Of a stretch of 64,000 nucleotides of DNA, positions 36,213 to 48,004 are shown piece by piece. Origin of the DNA: Nepenthes gracilis (lineage: Eukaryota; Streptophyta; Magnoliopsida; Caryophyllales; Nepenthaceae); the NCBI GenBank assembly GCA_033239525.1, contig BSYO01000020.1, forward strand, positions 12,712,546 through 12,776,545, in the 5' to 3' direction. Both the position numbers and the translations under genes were made by a program. The first letter of the stretch is position 1; each line of letters opens with the position of its first letter. The notes below the pieces were generated by a model. The model did no database searches. It was not told where the DNA came from and saw nothing but the letters and a program-made list of their open reading frames with translations.

Positions 36213-37002
36213 ATTAACAAGCAAAATCAACTAATAAAGATTTTAACACAACTTCGAGACTACTACTTGTCAATGATGTGCTATCCTATTGTTGATCACT
36301 GATTGGGAACAATTCCAGCCACCACCATTAGTTACTAGACAAAACTTCATCTCGGTCATTGATGCATGTGGTAGCTAGTTTCAGTTGATGGTTGAGATGT
36401 AATATCTCGGGTGCTTTTGGTTTTATCATTTTATGATAATAAATTGTGCGATTAGTTACTATAATTATTTGATTATTTTATTTATGATTTAGGCTCAAAA
36501 TTTTATAATTCGGCATAAAATTTTGGCCTAAAATGATTAGTGAGCTGTATACAAGAAATAAAGCTTATTTTTGAGTGAAATTATAAAATTTATTAGAAGA
36601 TAAATTTTCTATAATAAACTGCAAAAATTATACCATAATTATTTAACTATTTTAGTGGAGGTTTAGCTACAAAATTTTATAATTGGGCCTAAAATCTTGA
36701 GTTCAATAATTTTATGAGTTATATATTTGAGAAATTTTAGTCGTAAAGCTTATTATGAAATCCAATTGTTGATAAATTTTTTACAATAAATTAAAAAAAT
36801 TATAAAGCTTGTCAACGTGTTAGAAATTGGGTAGATAGTTATTATTTGAACCTGAGTTAGAATATTTAGATTGATAAGTTAAAGGTAGATTTTTGGGCCC
36901 TTGAATTAAGTTTAGTGAAATTAATGGGCCATTGAATTGATAAACTAATTGATGGAACAATTATATATTTGATTTAGGCAGGCTTTAATAAAAGTAAATG
37001 TA

Positions 37003-37059
<57 letters not shown>
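37003..37059. repeat. (TAA)n microsatellite
   Basis: About 19 uninterrupted units abut the first base of the Tat LTR at 37060. The counterpart (TTA)n in the right arm lies at 44468-44513. Confidence 0.95.
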
Positions 37060-37061
<2 letters not shown>

Positions 37062-38000
37062 TTGGGTCCCATGTCAAGGCCCATAAAAGGATGGCGAAGC
37101 CCACGAAGGGTGTTAAAGCCGACAAAGGACGACGAGCCCAACTTAGCTGAGCGAGGGACACGCGTGGCACCCCGCTTGCAAGAAGACGACGAAAATCCTG
37201 CAGCGCATTAATGCACTGCCAAAAAATCGACAAAAAGGCGGAAAGCCAGCCAATAGAGTAGTAGCTGCCATAGCGCCAACGGCTCAGGCAGCCACCTGCC
37301 GACAGCTAGCCAATCCTCGCTCAATGAGGAACTAGGCGTGGCCGGCAACGCCTAGGAGCCTGCCAGCCACGGTAAAACAATAGTCGACATGACCGACGGT
37401 CCAGTACAGCGACCAGAGGTAAGGAAGCCCTCGCGATGGGCATTTTTGCGCCCAGAGTTCAATGGGAAGGAGCCTATAAGAGCTCCCACTCCCTGCTGAG
37501 AAAAGGATTCCGATTCCAAAATTCAAATCCCGATCCCCCATACTCTGAATGAATTCCCAAGGAAGTAAGAGCTGGAACTGAGGATAGACTCACTTCCATT
37601 TGGTATGAGCTAGCTCGCAATTGCTAACCTGAAGTCTACTCAGGCCACGGGAAAGTTAGCCACCCTTCGCGGTGCACTAAGGAAGCAAAGCCTTCCATAA
37701 CCTGCTCATTGCATTCTCCATACTAAAATACACGCATCTCTCACATTTCATCAGCATTCATCCGCGCACCGCTCATAGCGTGCCCCATTTCTGTTCATTG
37801 CGGGAATTTACTGACTTGAGCGTCGGAATGGCCATGGTGGTAGAAATCCCGCCGGACCCCTGACCTCTTATTTGTTATTTGTGTTGTGTAGGTCCAGGTT
37901 CAGAGAGACGGAGACCGGACCCTTCGCCTGACGCCACCGCGTGCTTGGGAACCCGAAAGCTCCCTAATCCATACGGCAATCGCAGACCCGGGATGCAACA
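37060..38000 (+). mobile_element. Tat-type 5' LTR, left half of composite
   Basis: TGTTGGGTCC at 37060 to GCAACA at 38000 (941 bp, terminal TGTTG/CAACA). A TATA-like CCTATAAGAG lies near 37470. The end carries the Tat phrase GGTAGAAATCCCGCCGGACC. It is followed at once by the primer site TTGGTGCCGTCTGTGGG (38001-38017). Confidence 0.85.
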
Positions 38001-38071
38001 TTGGTGCCGTCTGTGGGAAACTGACAGGAAGCCAAGTGTCTCTTTCCTACTACCCTCTCGAAGAGAAGAAC

Positions 38072-39455
38072 ATGGTGAACACTTGAGCACAAGCTAGTGC
38101 TCCGACAATGGAGGTCGTAGCCTAGAACGAAGATCCGCCTGCCGGGAACCAGGAGAACGACCATCCAGAGCCTGATGTCCACCGCTTGGCTGCGGACATG
38201 GGCGATATCAAATTGGTCCTCCACGCCCTGTGCGAGAACACGGGGACTCCCTGGCCGAGAGCTGCCCCTCCAGCATCTCAGGCCTCCTCCTCTAAGAGAG
38301 CGAGGCACCGCGCGGCGGCCCACAGGAGACGATCCAACCAGCTGTATAACGCCGCAGCCCAAGCGGACCCAACCGAATCGGTCCTAACAAGGCGGAGAGC
38401 CATCCCGACCGCGGCGATAGGAGTGACAGCCCTGAACGGCGTAACCCCTGCAACTCGCACGGCAACGGGAGGCCGATGGCAACGAGCTCCGAGAGCGAGC
38501 GGCCCACTCAAGTGGAGAGTCGCCATCCCCGCCAAGCTCGGCCACACCACCAGGACCACACGGAGCTCCGCGATGTCATCAATGCTCGAAGAGGCACTGC
38601 CGACGCGTCGATGGAGGAGAAGGTCAAAGTGTTGTGGGACATCCTACATAAGGAGAGGCCCACACCATCCTCCGCCGACCTTCAGAGGTCACCCTTCACC
38701 ACGGAGTTGCGGACCGAGCCATTGCAGAACAAATTCAAAATGCCGGTCCTGGAGGGGTATGGCGGAAGCAAGGACCCGATGGACCATCTCAACTGCTTCC
38801 ATATCCACTTGTCTTTGCAGGGTGCTAGCGAGGACCTGATGTGCCAGTACTTTTTCGTCACCCTTAGGGGGGACGCGTTGCTCTGGTTCCACGGCCTCCC
38901 CCCGAACTCCATACGCTCGTTCGACGAGCTAGCTGACAGCTTCCTGAGTTAGTTTGCCTCCAGCCGTAGGGAGGAGAGGCAACCGTGGCACCAGGTCTGC
39001 CTCTGCCAGAAGTTGGACGAAAGCTTGGAGTGGTTCCTACACCGTTTCATCACCGAGGCGCGGCGGATCCCCCAGCTCTCCAACGAGCTGAAACTCAACG
39101 CCTTCGTCGCCACTCTGGTGGCGGGGGATTTCTTCAAGCACCTGTCACACCAGCGCTCTCAAACCTTCCGGGAGGCTGAGGCCACAGCCAGGGTGTACAT
39201 CACGGCTGAAGAGGCTAATGAGGAGAAGCGCCCCGAGCGAGCAGACCAGCCTCGGAAGCCCCCAGGACGACTAGTGGGCAAAAAAGGGACAGCGATGGCC
39301 AGCGCTTCCCAGAGCACCGAAAGCAGCAACATCCCCCGCCTGGGCCCAGAAAGGACTTCGGCAGAACGTCCCTGACTCCTTTGAACGATAGCCATGCCAA
39401 CATCCTGATGCAGATCCAGGATGAGAAGTTCTTCAAGTGGCCGAAAACTCCGAAT
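38072..39455 (+). pseudogene. Tat gag pseudogene, left half, truncated
   Basis: It opens with ATG at 38072 ('MVNT', then a stop). Later pieces in other frames give the gag core: 'FKMPVLEGYGGSKDPMDHL', 'VTLRGDALLWFHGLPPNSI', a stop at 38950, 'SSRREERQPWH', 'LNAFVATLVAGDFFKHLSHQ', and finally 'NILMQIQDEKFFKWPK'. Just before the expected zinc knuckle, at about 39450-39458, it changes into sequence of an oppositely oriented element. There is no pol. It is related to, but not the same family as, the gag at 12292. Confidence 0.85.
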
Positions 39456-39524
39456 GGTCTTCACGCTTGTTTTTCGTCTCCTTCTTCGTCCAAGCTTCGC
39501 TTATTCTTTCTTTCTTTGGCTTTC

Positions 39525-41571
39525 ATGGCGCCTAGAGTTAGAGACATAGCATCCAAGGTGACGCTTGGCAAGCTCGAGGAGATCCGGACCCGGTACCAGA
39601 TCCCTGAGTCCATGGCTATGGTAATTCCGGAGCCGCACGATAGGGGCACCCCCTCCGGATGGCTTCATTACCGTTTATGAGGCCCACCTTAAAGGTGGAC
39701 TACGGTTTTCCATTCCGCTGGACCTTCATGACATCATGAGAGCGCTTGGTGTGCCCCTTGCAAAGCTTCAGCCGAATGCGATGAGGTATCTGGTGTCCTT
39801 GTGCGTCTTCCTTCGATGCCATGAGAAGACCTTGACCCCTCTTACAGTCAAGGTGCTGTTCCGCTTTACGCAGAGCCCTGACTGGATTGTGATGACTCCC
39901 CGCCCGGAGTTTTCTTCGCTATGCGGTGGTAATCCTGACTCCACGAGGGGGTGGAAGGACAAGTTCTTCTTCCTTGGCGTTTACGAGCACTGGGCCATTC
40001 CCAATACATGGGGGAATGTGGCTAGCCAGTATTGCTCTGACCCTTCCAGGGAGGAGCGCGAGGAGGTGAAGGCACGCACGGACTTGGTGCTGGCCAATAT
40101 GTGGACCTTCCATCTGAACAAGCGCAATATCTGGCTGGGCGCTGACAAGCTCAAGGAAGCCAAGTGGGTACCACGGGATGAGACTCCCGATCCAGCTCCT
40201 CCGAGGATTGGGAGACCCACTTCTGAGGACTCCTCGGGTGATGACGAGGATTTTGACATCGAGGGCATGAGCAACGATGACGTGGCTGCTTCTGCCGCGC
40301 GAGGCCGAAGTCAGCTCTTTTTATGAGTCCTCGAGACCCGGGGTCTCGTTCTCGCTTCCTTTGCGAATATCTCGTCCCGGACTCTCGGAGCGCCGAGGCG
40401 GATAAGGGACCTTCCGGGGTCCGGACCTCCAGCGATGATGATAGTGATGACGACGTTCCTCCGATTAAGAGGATGAGGATCGAGGTTCTCGCCCCGGGTC
40501 CTCGGGATCCGGTGGCTTCGCCTTCACTTCCCACCGCCGATCTACCTGCCACGCCCGCAGAGGTTTATCCTCAGAGTGCGCGGCCCTCGGACATTCAGCC
40601 CCCCAGTGATGACCTTGCTCCCGGAGCTCCCGTTACTTTGCCTGGTGACGTCTCGGGCAGGATTGATCATCCTCCCGAGGACATAGGATGCGGGGGTGCC
40701 GCCAGGGACTCTGAGAGGGGAATGTCAGCTGAAATGGTCCGGGAGATGGTGGAGGTCGTGGATTTGAGTGTTGACGATCCGGCGCCTCCCGGCCCTTGTT
40801 CTGAGCGCCCGACTGTTACGGAGGCCGAGCGGTTGCCTGAGGCTTCTGGGGGCGCTGTCTTTGGGGCGAACCTTCAAGCGGCAGGTCAGGTTGAAGAGTC
40901 CGTGATGAAGTGTCGCCGCGGCGGCTCGGGAGTAACCGCAGGAGTCCGCGTCCCAAGTGGAGTGTGGCCCAGGGGATGACCCTCTGGTTTCTGAGGTAGC
41001 ATGTTGCTTCTTTTCCTCATTTGTCCGTCTTTCGTTGTTCACACTTTGACGAATTTTCTTGCGGCAGCTTCAGCGTCTGATAGCCGGTCTTAACGGATTG
41101 GTGGGAGCGATCGCCCAGTCTCGCCTGGAAGCGAGGTCTTCGAATGCCGCCCGTGAAGCCATGCAGCGGGCGGAGGCGGAGCTGGCTGGGGCCAAGGAGA
41201 GGATTGCCTCTCTTGAGGCCAGCAATAAGGACCTGCGACTCAGGCAGAGCCTCCTTCGGGAGCGAATCTTCTCTTTAGAGGAGAGATTGAGGACGTCCGT
41301 GCAGATCGCTCAGATGGCTCCTGTGCTGGACGGCAAGTTCCGGGACGGTGTTAGCATGTGCCGCCGTGTGGCGCGATTGATCCGTCCGCGGTTTCCTGTG
41401 GCCGTCTTCGATCCCGGGGAATGCTGGTGCCTTGAGCATGGAGGACTTCAGACGGCGTTGATGGTAGGCCCTTCCTGGTCCTCCTCGGCGGGGCCGGGCA
41501 GGCGGACCTCTTACTCCCGAGGAGGCGTTCGCGGAGAGAGACGGGGGTCTTCGGGAGCTCACGAGGCTTAG
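39525..41571 (+). pseudogene. Antisense gene of the right (minus-oriented) Tat half
   Basis: Homologous to the antisense gene at 20386-18562. The ATG at 39525 opens 'MAPRVRDIASKVTLGKLEEI'. A frameshift near 39640 leads to 'DGFITVYEAHLKGGL' and 'LQPNAMRYLVSLCVFLRCHE' (clean to 40326), the same blocks as in the first copy. A frameshift at 40323 opens an acidic, Pro-rich section to about 40970. A 72-nt GT-AG intron (40996-41067; GAG/GTAGCA, GCGGCAG) leads to a coiled-coil exon ending 'CRRVARLIRPRF', matching 'GRRIARLIDPNF'. The exon 1/2 intron of the first copy is not visible here. Reading stops at 41569. The element itself points the other way. Confidence 0.75.
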
Positions 41572-42300
41572 AGAAGAAGAGACCGTGGGGCAGTCTCTTG
41601 ATGCGCCGCCCACTTGCCCCGTTATTCTGCTCTTTATTTCTGTCATATTTGTACAGGAGAGCTCTTTCTTATGAATAAGACTTAGTCCTTTTTGCCTCAA
41701 AGCTTCGGACATTCTTTTTGTGTCTTGTTTGGCGCGTTGCCCAATTTTTTTATTCCACGATGGCTGCTTTTTGAGGATCTTTTGCCCTCTCGCGGGCTTT
41801 TGCGCGCAGGCCTTTTCAAAGGCTTCTAGCTCTTAGCCCCTAGGCATATCTTAGCCCCGATTTCAGTCACGGTCGGAGTTTTAAGACCCTAAGGGCTCGG
41901 CCTCGGGACCGCCCAGTGTCACAGGTTTTATGCCTCGAGGGCCGCCTCTGCAGGACCGCACAGTCCTGCCAGGGGTTTATGACCTAAGGGCCCGACCTGC
42001 AGGGCCGCTTCACAGTACCGCGGAGTTTTTATGACCTCGAGGCCCGGCCTCTGGGACCGCTGGTCACCAGTGTTTTATGACCTCGAGGCCCGGCCCTCTG
42101 GGACCGCCAGTCATAGCTGGTTTTTATGAACGCCGTGGGTTGTTGGCGGCTTCCTGCTGCTCCGTGGCCGGGCCCGGGTTTTCACAGAAGCGGTTGAGAG
42201 AGAAATGAAAACACTATGTCGTGAGGAAAAAAATGTATATTTTATTAATGCATGTTTTTCTTACATGAGGTGGCCTCGAGGTTTTTGTCCCTCTCCTTTT
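41572..42300. repeat. Tandem repeat, about five units of 50-60 bp, and flank
   Basis: Between about 41876 and 42130 the unit TTTATGACCTCGAGGCCCGG..CTGGGACCGC recurs about five times with variation. It corresponds in position to the 35-bp array of the 11-22 kb element. Downstream (42220-42260) is the TATTTTATTAATGCATG-type stretch also seen near 6250, and then an 18-19 bp T run at 42299-42317. Confidence 0.75.
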
Positions 42301-42460
42301 TTTTTTTTTTTTTTTAGTCCGCGTCCATCATGGCCTCGTCCCGAGCGGCGTGGCCGGCCGCTTCCACGCTCCGGCCACGCTCGGTCTTCGCAGAAGTGGT
42401 CAAGGTATCCCTCACAGTTGCCCGCCGCTCGAGTTCCGCCTCGGAGCTTTTGCATTCCTG

Positions 42461-43092
42461 TCATAGGCGCGGCGCCGCCATGGTAATGGCAAAGACTCCC
42501 ATTGGTCGCCTCCCTCCGGTGTTTTCAACGCCCGGCCATCTTAGGAATCTTTCGTCTGCGATCCGCCTCGGGATGTTGGTGAAGGAGTCGGCGAAGGCCG
42601 ATGGGCGGCGTTTTTTCTTCCCGGGGGCCATCCGTTCGGGTGTATCTCGCCGAGACGGTCGCTGGGTCTTCGGTGGGCGGTCGCCCTTCTCGCTTCCTTT
42701 CCTGTCCTCGGGGCGGGGGCCTTGAGGTGTTAGGCCGAGTTGCTTCGCCGACCTCGGGTCCAAGAGGTGTCTTCCGAGCCTTTGGAGCCCCCTTCTTGAA
42801 GGGGCCGGGCTCGTGGACTTCTTTCTCGTTGAGGTAGTCTCAGCACAAATGCGGGAGCCCGTAGGTGTAGTCGTCGGAGCGCTGTGGGGCGCGGGCTTTC
42901 GGAGCGTGGGCTCCTAGAGTGTCCGCCTGCCTTCTGCTGGAGGCTGCGGACAGCCCTTGTGAGGCTGTCCACCTTTTGCGCCAGCTTGCGCACGCTGGTG
43001 CCGGGGCCGCCGCTCGTTCTGCCGCCCGTTGGGAGGCATTTGTCGTGACGGTCTTCTCCTCGGGTGGACGTGCTGTCTTGTCTGCTGAACAT
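42461..43092 (-). pseudogene. Tat gag fragment, right half, minus strand
   Basis: ATG at 43092 opens a 120-codon basic frame; a frame change near 42740 gives 'NIPRRIADERFLRWPG', the pre-zinc-knuckle block of Tat gag. The central gag core and all of pol are missing, so an internal deletion joins the gag remnant to the 3' part of the element. The original leader ends at a primer site 60 bp upstream. Confidence 0.65.
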
Positions 43093-43147
43093 CTTCGTTG
43101 CTGGGAGATGGGAAGCCGCTTAGTTTTTTGTTCTTCCTTTTATTCTT

Positions 43148-43164
43148 CCCACAGACGGCGCCAA
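43148..43164 (-). other. Primer binding site, minus strand
   Basis: Reading the minus strand from 43164: TTGGCGCCGTCTGTGGG, the same Tat-type site as at 38001 with one base changed. It fixes the orientation of the right half. Confidence 0.85.
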
Positions 43165-44180
43165 TGTTGCGTTCTGGTTCCACAGGGCCTGCTATGGTAG
43201 AGAGATGCAGGGGGTGAGGTCCGCGGAGCCGGATGACCTGCTATGGCCGAAAGATGCGGGTGGTTGGCGACCCCGCCGGATCTCTCGGGACGGCTCGTTG
43301 ATAAGGGGCGTTGGACCCCCGGCGTCCAATCGGATGCGTGGTTTCCAGGCAACACAAGTGAGTGAGGTGTTGGATACGAGATGGGAACTGAGACCGGATG
43401 TTTTAAGTGGAAAACCTCCTCTTGAATGGGGAGGAAAAACCATTAGGCTCAGGGCCTGTAAAGAGCTTCACTATATGGGTTGGAGATTTTACAGAAGGTT
43501 GTGAGGGTTATTCCCTTCCCTATCTCTCGTTTTGTATTTATCTCCCTCAGTAAACTACGCTCTCTGGGAGCCTTCTTCCACGTCTTTGAGGAAATAGGCG
43601 TGGAGAAGGAGGTGGCTTGCTGGAAGCTTTGGGAGTTGAAGTATCAATTGGAAAGCTTCCTTTCGTGTGTTTTTGACTCGTTTTTCTCCCGGAAAGGAGG
43701 TCTTGTTGTATATTTATAGTGGAAGCTGGGCGGTTGGGAGCGGACACGTGTCGTCCATCCGACGGTTGAATTGGACCATGGCTTCCTTTAATGCGGTGAC
43801 GTGTGGGATTGGCATGCGGACGCGCGCTGCAGCCAGCCTTTGCGCGTGTCGTGGTATGCAGGATTTGGATATCTTCTCGATTTGACTAAGACATGCTCAT
43901 TGATCTGACGCAAAGAATCGGCATAGGCTTTCTTCGAAACCGTCGAAATAGGCAATTGGCACCCAGGTCACGGACAGGCGGTTCTCGGACGGCTGCGAGT
44001 CTCCTTGCAAGCTCATGGTCTTGAGAGGAGAGAACAGTCCTCGGGGGGTCCTCTGGAAAGTCTGAGAGATTCTTCTGGCTTCCTGGCCGCTTGGGTGACA
44101 AGAGACCTTCTGGGCCCTCGTCCTTTGGGCCTTTTTTATTTGGGCCGTGCCTTCGTGGGCTTTTATACTGGGGCCCAACA
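43165..44180 (-). mobile_element. Tat-type 5' LTR, right half of composite
   Basis: On the minus strand it begins TGTTGGGCCCC at 44180 and ends GCAACA at 43165 (1016 bp). A TATA-like CTATAAATATA lies near 43720. After the first 50 or so bases it has no clear similarity to the LTR at 37060, so it belongs to a different Tat family. Confidence 0.8.
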
Positions 44181-44465
44181 ATTCTCATATATTATTATTA
44201 ATTATTAATTTTATAACCTTATTTTTCATTACATTAAATTAATAATTAAATAAATTTGAGTTAAAATACCCAAATTATATACATATCCACACATATGCAC
44301 ATATTTTACCTCCTATACTTTTATATATATATAAAAATAATTAAATATATACCCTCTACATTCTTCATGATTTTCCCTTTCTCCTTTCCCTACACAATAC
44401 TTTAATAAAAGACGGAAGTCACGTAGGGTTAATTTCGTTTCCAATTTGGGAGACGATTTTCTCCC

Positions 44466-44515
<50 letters not shown>

Positions 44516-46540
44516 CATCTATATTTATTTTTATTAATGGCTCCTGATATTTTAAACTCTATCTAATTCAAATATATAATAATTCTCTCGATTTGTTTAT
44601 CAATCCAATTGGCCATTAATTTCTCTAAACGTAATTCAATAATCCAAATACACAAATTTAATCCATCAATCCAAATATTTTAATTCATCAGGTCCAAATA
44701 ATAAATATTTACTCTATTTCTAAATAGTTAATATGCGGTATAATTTTATCAATTTATTATAAAAAATTTATCTTCAAATAAATTTTATAATTTTACCTAA
44801 AAATAAGCATTACAAATAAATTTTTCTCCTATAAAACTCATAAAATAATTCAAACCCAAATTTTAAGCCCAATTATAAAATTTTATATCTAAAGCGTCAC
44901 TAAAATAGTCAAATAATTATGATATAATTTTATCAATTTATTACAAAAAAATTTGTCTTCAAATAGATTTTATAATGTCATCTAAAAATAAGCCTTACAA
45001 ATAAAAATCTCGCATATAGCTCACTAAGTATTTCAAGCCAAAATTTTAAACCCAATTATGAAATTTTGATCCAAAACCATTACTAAAATAGTCAAATAAT
45101 TATGATAACTAATCATACAATTTATTCTCATACAATCCGAGCTGTTACATATCAAACATTGAATGAAATTGGGTACCACAGGCATCACTGATCTATTATT
45201 GGAGATGAGGTTGGTGAACGCCGATAGATGATGTTTTGTCTAGTAATTAGTTGTGGTAGTTGAAATTGATGCCAATCTGTGATTAACAATAGGACAGGAC
45301 GTCATTGATAGGCTATAATCTCATGGTTGGGTTAGAATTTTTATTAATTGATTTTGTTGGTTGATAGTGAGAAATAAATGAGCTTTAGAAAATATTAAAG
45401 AATTTTTTTAAAAAATATATTTTTAGCTTAAGTTTTCACTTGACAAAAGGAAAAAAATTTTTCTAATCAATGTTTTCTTTTTTTGTGTCAACAGGAACAA
45501 AGAATCGAGAGCTGTTACAGGGAGTTTACATTAGAATTTCATGGATGTTTCATGTTGTTATCTTCTTTTGAAGAGTTTTTAAATAATTAATATGATGTGT
45601 AATAGATTTCAGACAATAGTTAGCAATTCAGAAATATTGTATTGTAGTTTTCAGACAATTGTTAATGTGTGGTGTTATGTTCCAAACAGTTTTAATAGGT
45701 TTTAGTATGTTGTATGATATTTTGGACAATGTTAGAATATTTTAGATGGTATATTATGATATCAAAGAGTAGGTTACGTTTTGATTTAAAGTTATTATCG
45801 TGATCTTATAATAATTTGGGTGGTCCGATGATTGGTTGTAAAGCATTAGAATTTGGTTTATAATTTTTTCACAAATTTGTGTACTCTGATTATATTTTTG
45901 GATAAATATCACTTCTTACGTAAGGTCCAATTTCATATTACAGGTCGGTGTTAAGAGCCACAAGACACCATTTGAATCCTGTGTATGATATTGTATTAAT
46001 TTATTATAGTTGATTGAAGTATCAATATAGATTATACGTCCGAATAATGATTAGACGGTCAAATGATGTTAATCTATGGTTAAATGGCTGATTAATGTTA
46101 ATTAATGGTAACGGATAATAATTAGATAATCGTTAGGTGGGACGCGATAGATGGTAGTTGGTTGATAGGGAAAAGAATCATGGCGGTTTGGTGGTGGTGG
46201 TTGTGGTGGGACATTAAAGTACCTTGAGAGTGATTTTATCAATAAATTAAATTGGATAAATGTTTCAAAATTAGGACATGTGGAAGGTAATTACATTATT
46301 TTGTTGAGTAAAAAGAAAGGTGATTGAGCTATTTTTTAGATGGGGCTATCCGATTTGATGAACTAGGTCAAGTGCCTCAACCCAACTTCCATCATAATGA
46401 AAAACCATCAGTATTTTAAAGTACAATTTCCTGTCATCTAAAGAATAAAAAGAATAATTTTTTCTTAAATATATAACTGGTGAAGTTATATGTGCTTTGT
46501 CGCTGATAGATGGCTATGAACACTAGCTCAAGTAACCCAA
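44181..46540 (-). repeat. Right arm of the inverted LARD-like repeat
   Basis: Bases 44470-45520 mirror 34815-37003 block by block. On the minus strand TGTAACAGCTCGGATTG near 45150 corresponds to TGTAATATCTCGGGTGC at 36395. (TTA)n lies at 44468-44513. Bases 46150-46540 mirror 31735-32220. 45520-46150 is AT-rich and non-coding. Confidence 0.7.
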
Positions 46541-47480
46541 AGATTTTTGTATGCATGTTAAATAATATTTCAATAGAGTATAAATTGACTAAGATTCCGA
46601 ATTTCAGGTACGGGATATATACTATCAAATTGAAGTCGAAGTTAAAATATTTATATATTTGTTACACAAAATTTCTAATTTCAACAAAAAATCATGAAAA
46701 CTATATTATGGTAAATATGGAACATACTTTTTTTCTTTACAATAAGACATTTTACAAAATTTTATTTTGATAAAATTTGGTATGAATTCGAATAACATAA
46801 AATTTGGTACGAATTAATTGTATATTGTAAATTTTGAAGAAAATTGAATTAGTTGGTTGATATCCAAGAAGCGTCAAAGTGGCGCTTGAGGCACAAATTC
46901 CAATGGGCCCAAAGGTTGCACCTGAATATAGAAAACAAATTGCCTTGCTCCCAAGCCATGCTCGAGTGCCAAAAATAAAAGGATTGATGCCTGAGCTCCG
47001 CCTTAGGCCACGTTCGAGTGTCAATTTTGGTATAAAAAGGGGGAGCAGCACTGCTCAAGTCATTTCACGCGGGAGAAAGTCGAGAGAAGAGACAAAGTGG
47101 GAGAAAGAAGAGAGAGAAGGAGGAGTTTGGATATTTTGACACATCTTTTTGCCAGATTTTCTTGGCATAGGGTCAAGACAAGTATCTTTAATCCATATTA
47201 TTAGTCTTATTTTGTGTCCGATGATATTAGCTTATTTTTTAATAATTTTATTTCTATGCATGTTGTTTTATACATCCTCTCTATTTTCTATATACATGCA
47301 TATGTGATTTACCCATCAATTTGATGTCATGTTAAAATTTCATAATTTTTGGAGGATTTTATCATTTTTTGAAAACCCAAAAAATACCTAAAACTTTATA
47401 TGTTCGCATATCAGTATGTCATATGAAAATGGGCTATAAGAAAACTTAATATTATTAATAACACACATATTGTATAAATG
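46541..47480 (+). other. LTR-like promoter segment, no gene
   Basis: TATAAAAAGG at 47031 follows text with CAATGGGCCCAAAG and precedes a GA-rich leader (47070-47130), which looks like an LTR promoter with its transcribed start. The 86-codon frame at 46879-47139 spans this promoter and I do not regard it as a gene. The remainder is AT-rich. Confidence 0.3.
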
Positions 47481-47975
47481 TACTTAACTTTGTTTACAAG
47501 ACCATATATGGTATTTAAAAAAATATTATTTGATTTTGAGGCAAAAAAATCTTGTTTAGAGTTAATAACGTTGGGTGGTAGTTGGTTGGTGGGGAACGGA
47601 ATTATGGTGGTTGATGGTCGTGGTCGTGGTGGGGCATTAAGGTACCTTGAGAATGTTTTATCAATCAATTTGATTGGTTGAATATTTTGAAATTAGGTAA
47701 CGTAGAATATAATTGCATTATTTTGTCGATTAAAAAAGAAAGGTAATTAAGCTATTTCTTAGGTGGGGCCATCTAGTTTGATAAACTAGGTTAAGTACCT
47801 CAACCTATCTTCCATCATAGTAAAAATATATCTATATTTTAAAGGATAATTTATTGTCGTTTAAAGAAAAAAGAAAAAATATTTCTTAAATATATAACTT
47901 GGGAAGATATGTGTGATCTGCCGCTGGTAGGTGACAGTGAACACTAGTTCAAGTAGCCCAAGGTGAATGTCATCA
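47481..47975 (+). repeat. Dispersed repeat, third copy
   Basis: Same orientation as 46150-46540 and inverted to 31735-32220: GGTAGTTGGTTGGTGGGG, GGTCGTGGTGGGGCATTAA, 'GGTACCTTGAGAATG' and the closing 'GGTGACAGTGAACACTAG' text. Confidence 0.7.
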
Positions 47976-48004
47976 ATTTGAATAATAGCAGTACATTTCT
48001 TTAA

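Larger units (their letters stand above)
34815..37059 (+). repeat. Left arm of an inverted LARD-like repeat (split by TRIM)
   Basis: Bases 34815-35041 and 36213-37059 together match, in inverted orientation, 44470-45520; a further same-as-right copy lies at 49260-50880. If the TRIM is removed, the flanks join at ATTAA and read through like the other copies. TGTAATATCTCGGG at 36395 may be the start of an LTR, whose body ends in (TAA)n at 37003-37059 against the Tat LTR. It has no coding capacity, as in large retrotransposon derivatives. Confidence 0.7.

Noticed and set aside
35275..36230. Minus-strand frames of 138-244 codons
   Set aside because: They run across the repeated TRIM LTRs and reflect repeat composition, not a gene.
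42330..43200. Plus-strand frames of 78-131 codons opposite the right gag
   Set aside because: Mirror frames of GC-rich gag sequence on the minus strand, with no independent signal.
37003..44185. A single Tat element with inverted LTRs as one normal transposon
   Set aside because: Each LTR is followed inward by its own primer site and gag, the LTRs differ in sequence, and the outer flanking 5-mers (AATAA and ATTCT) do not match.
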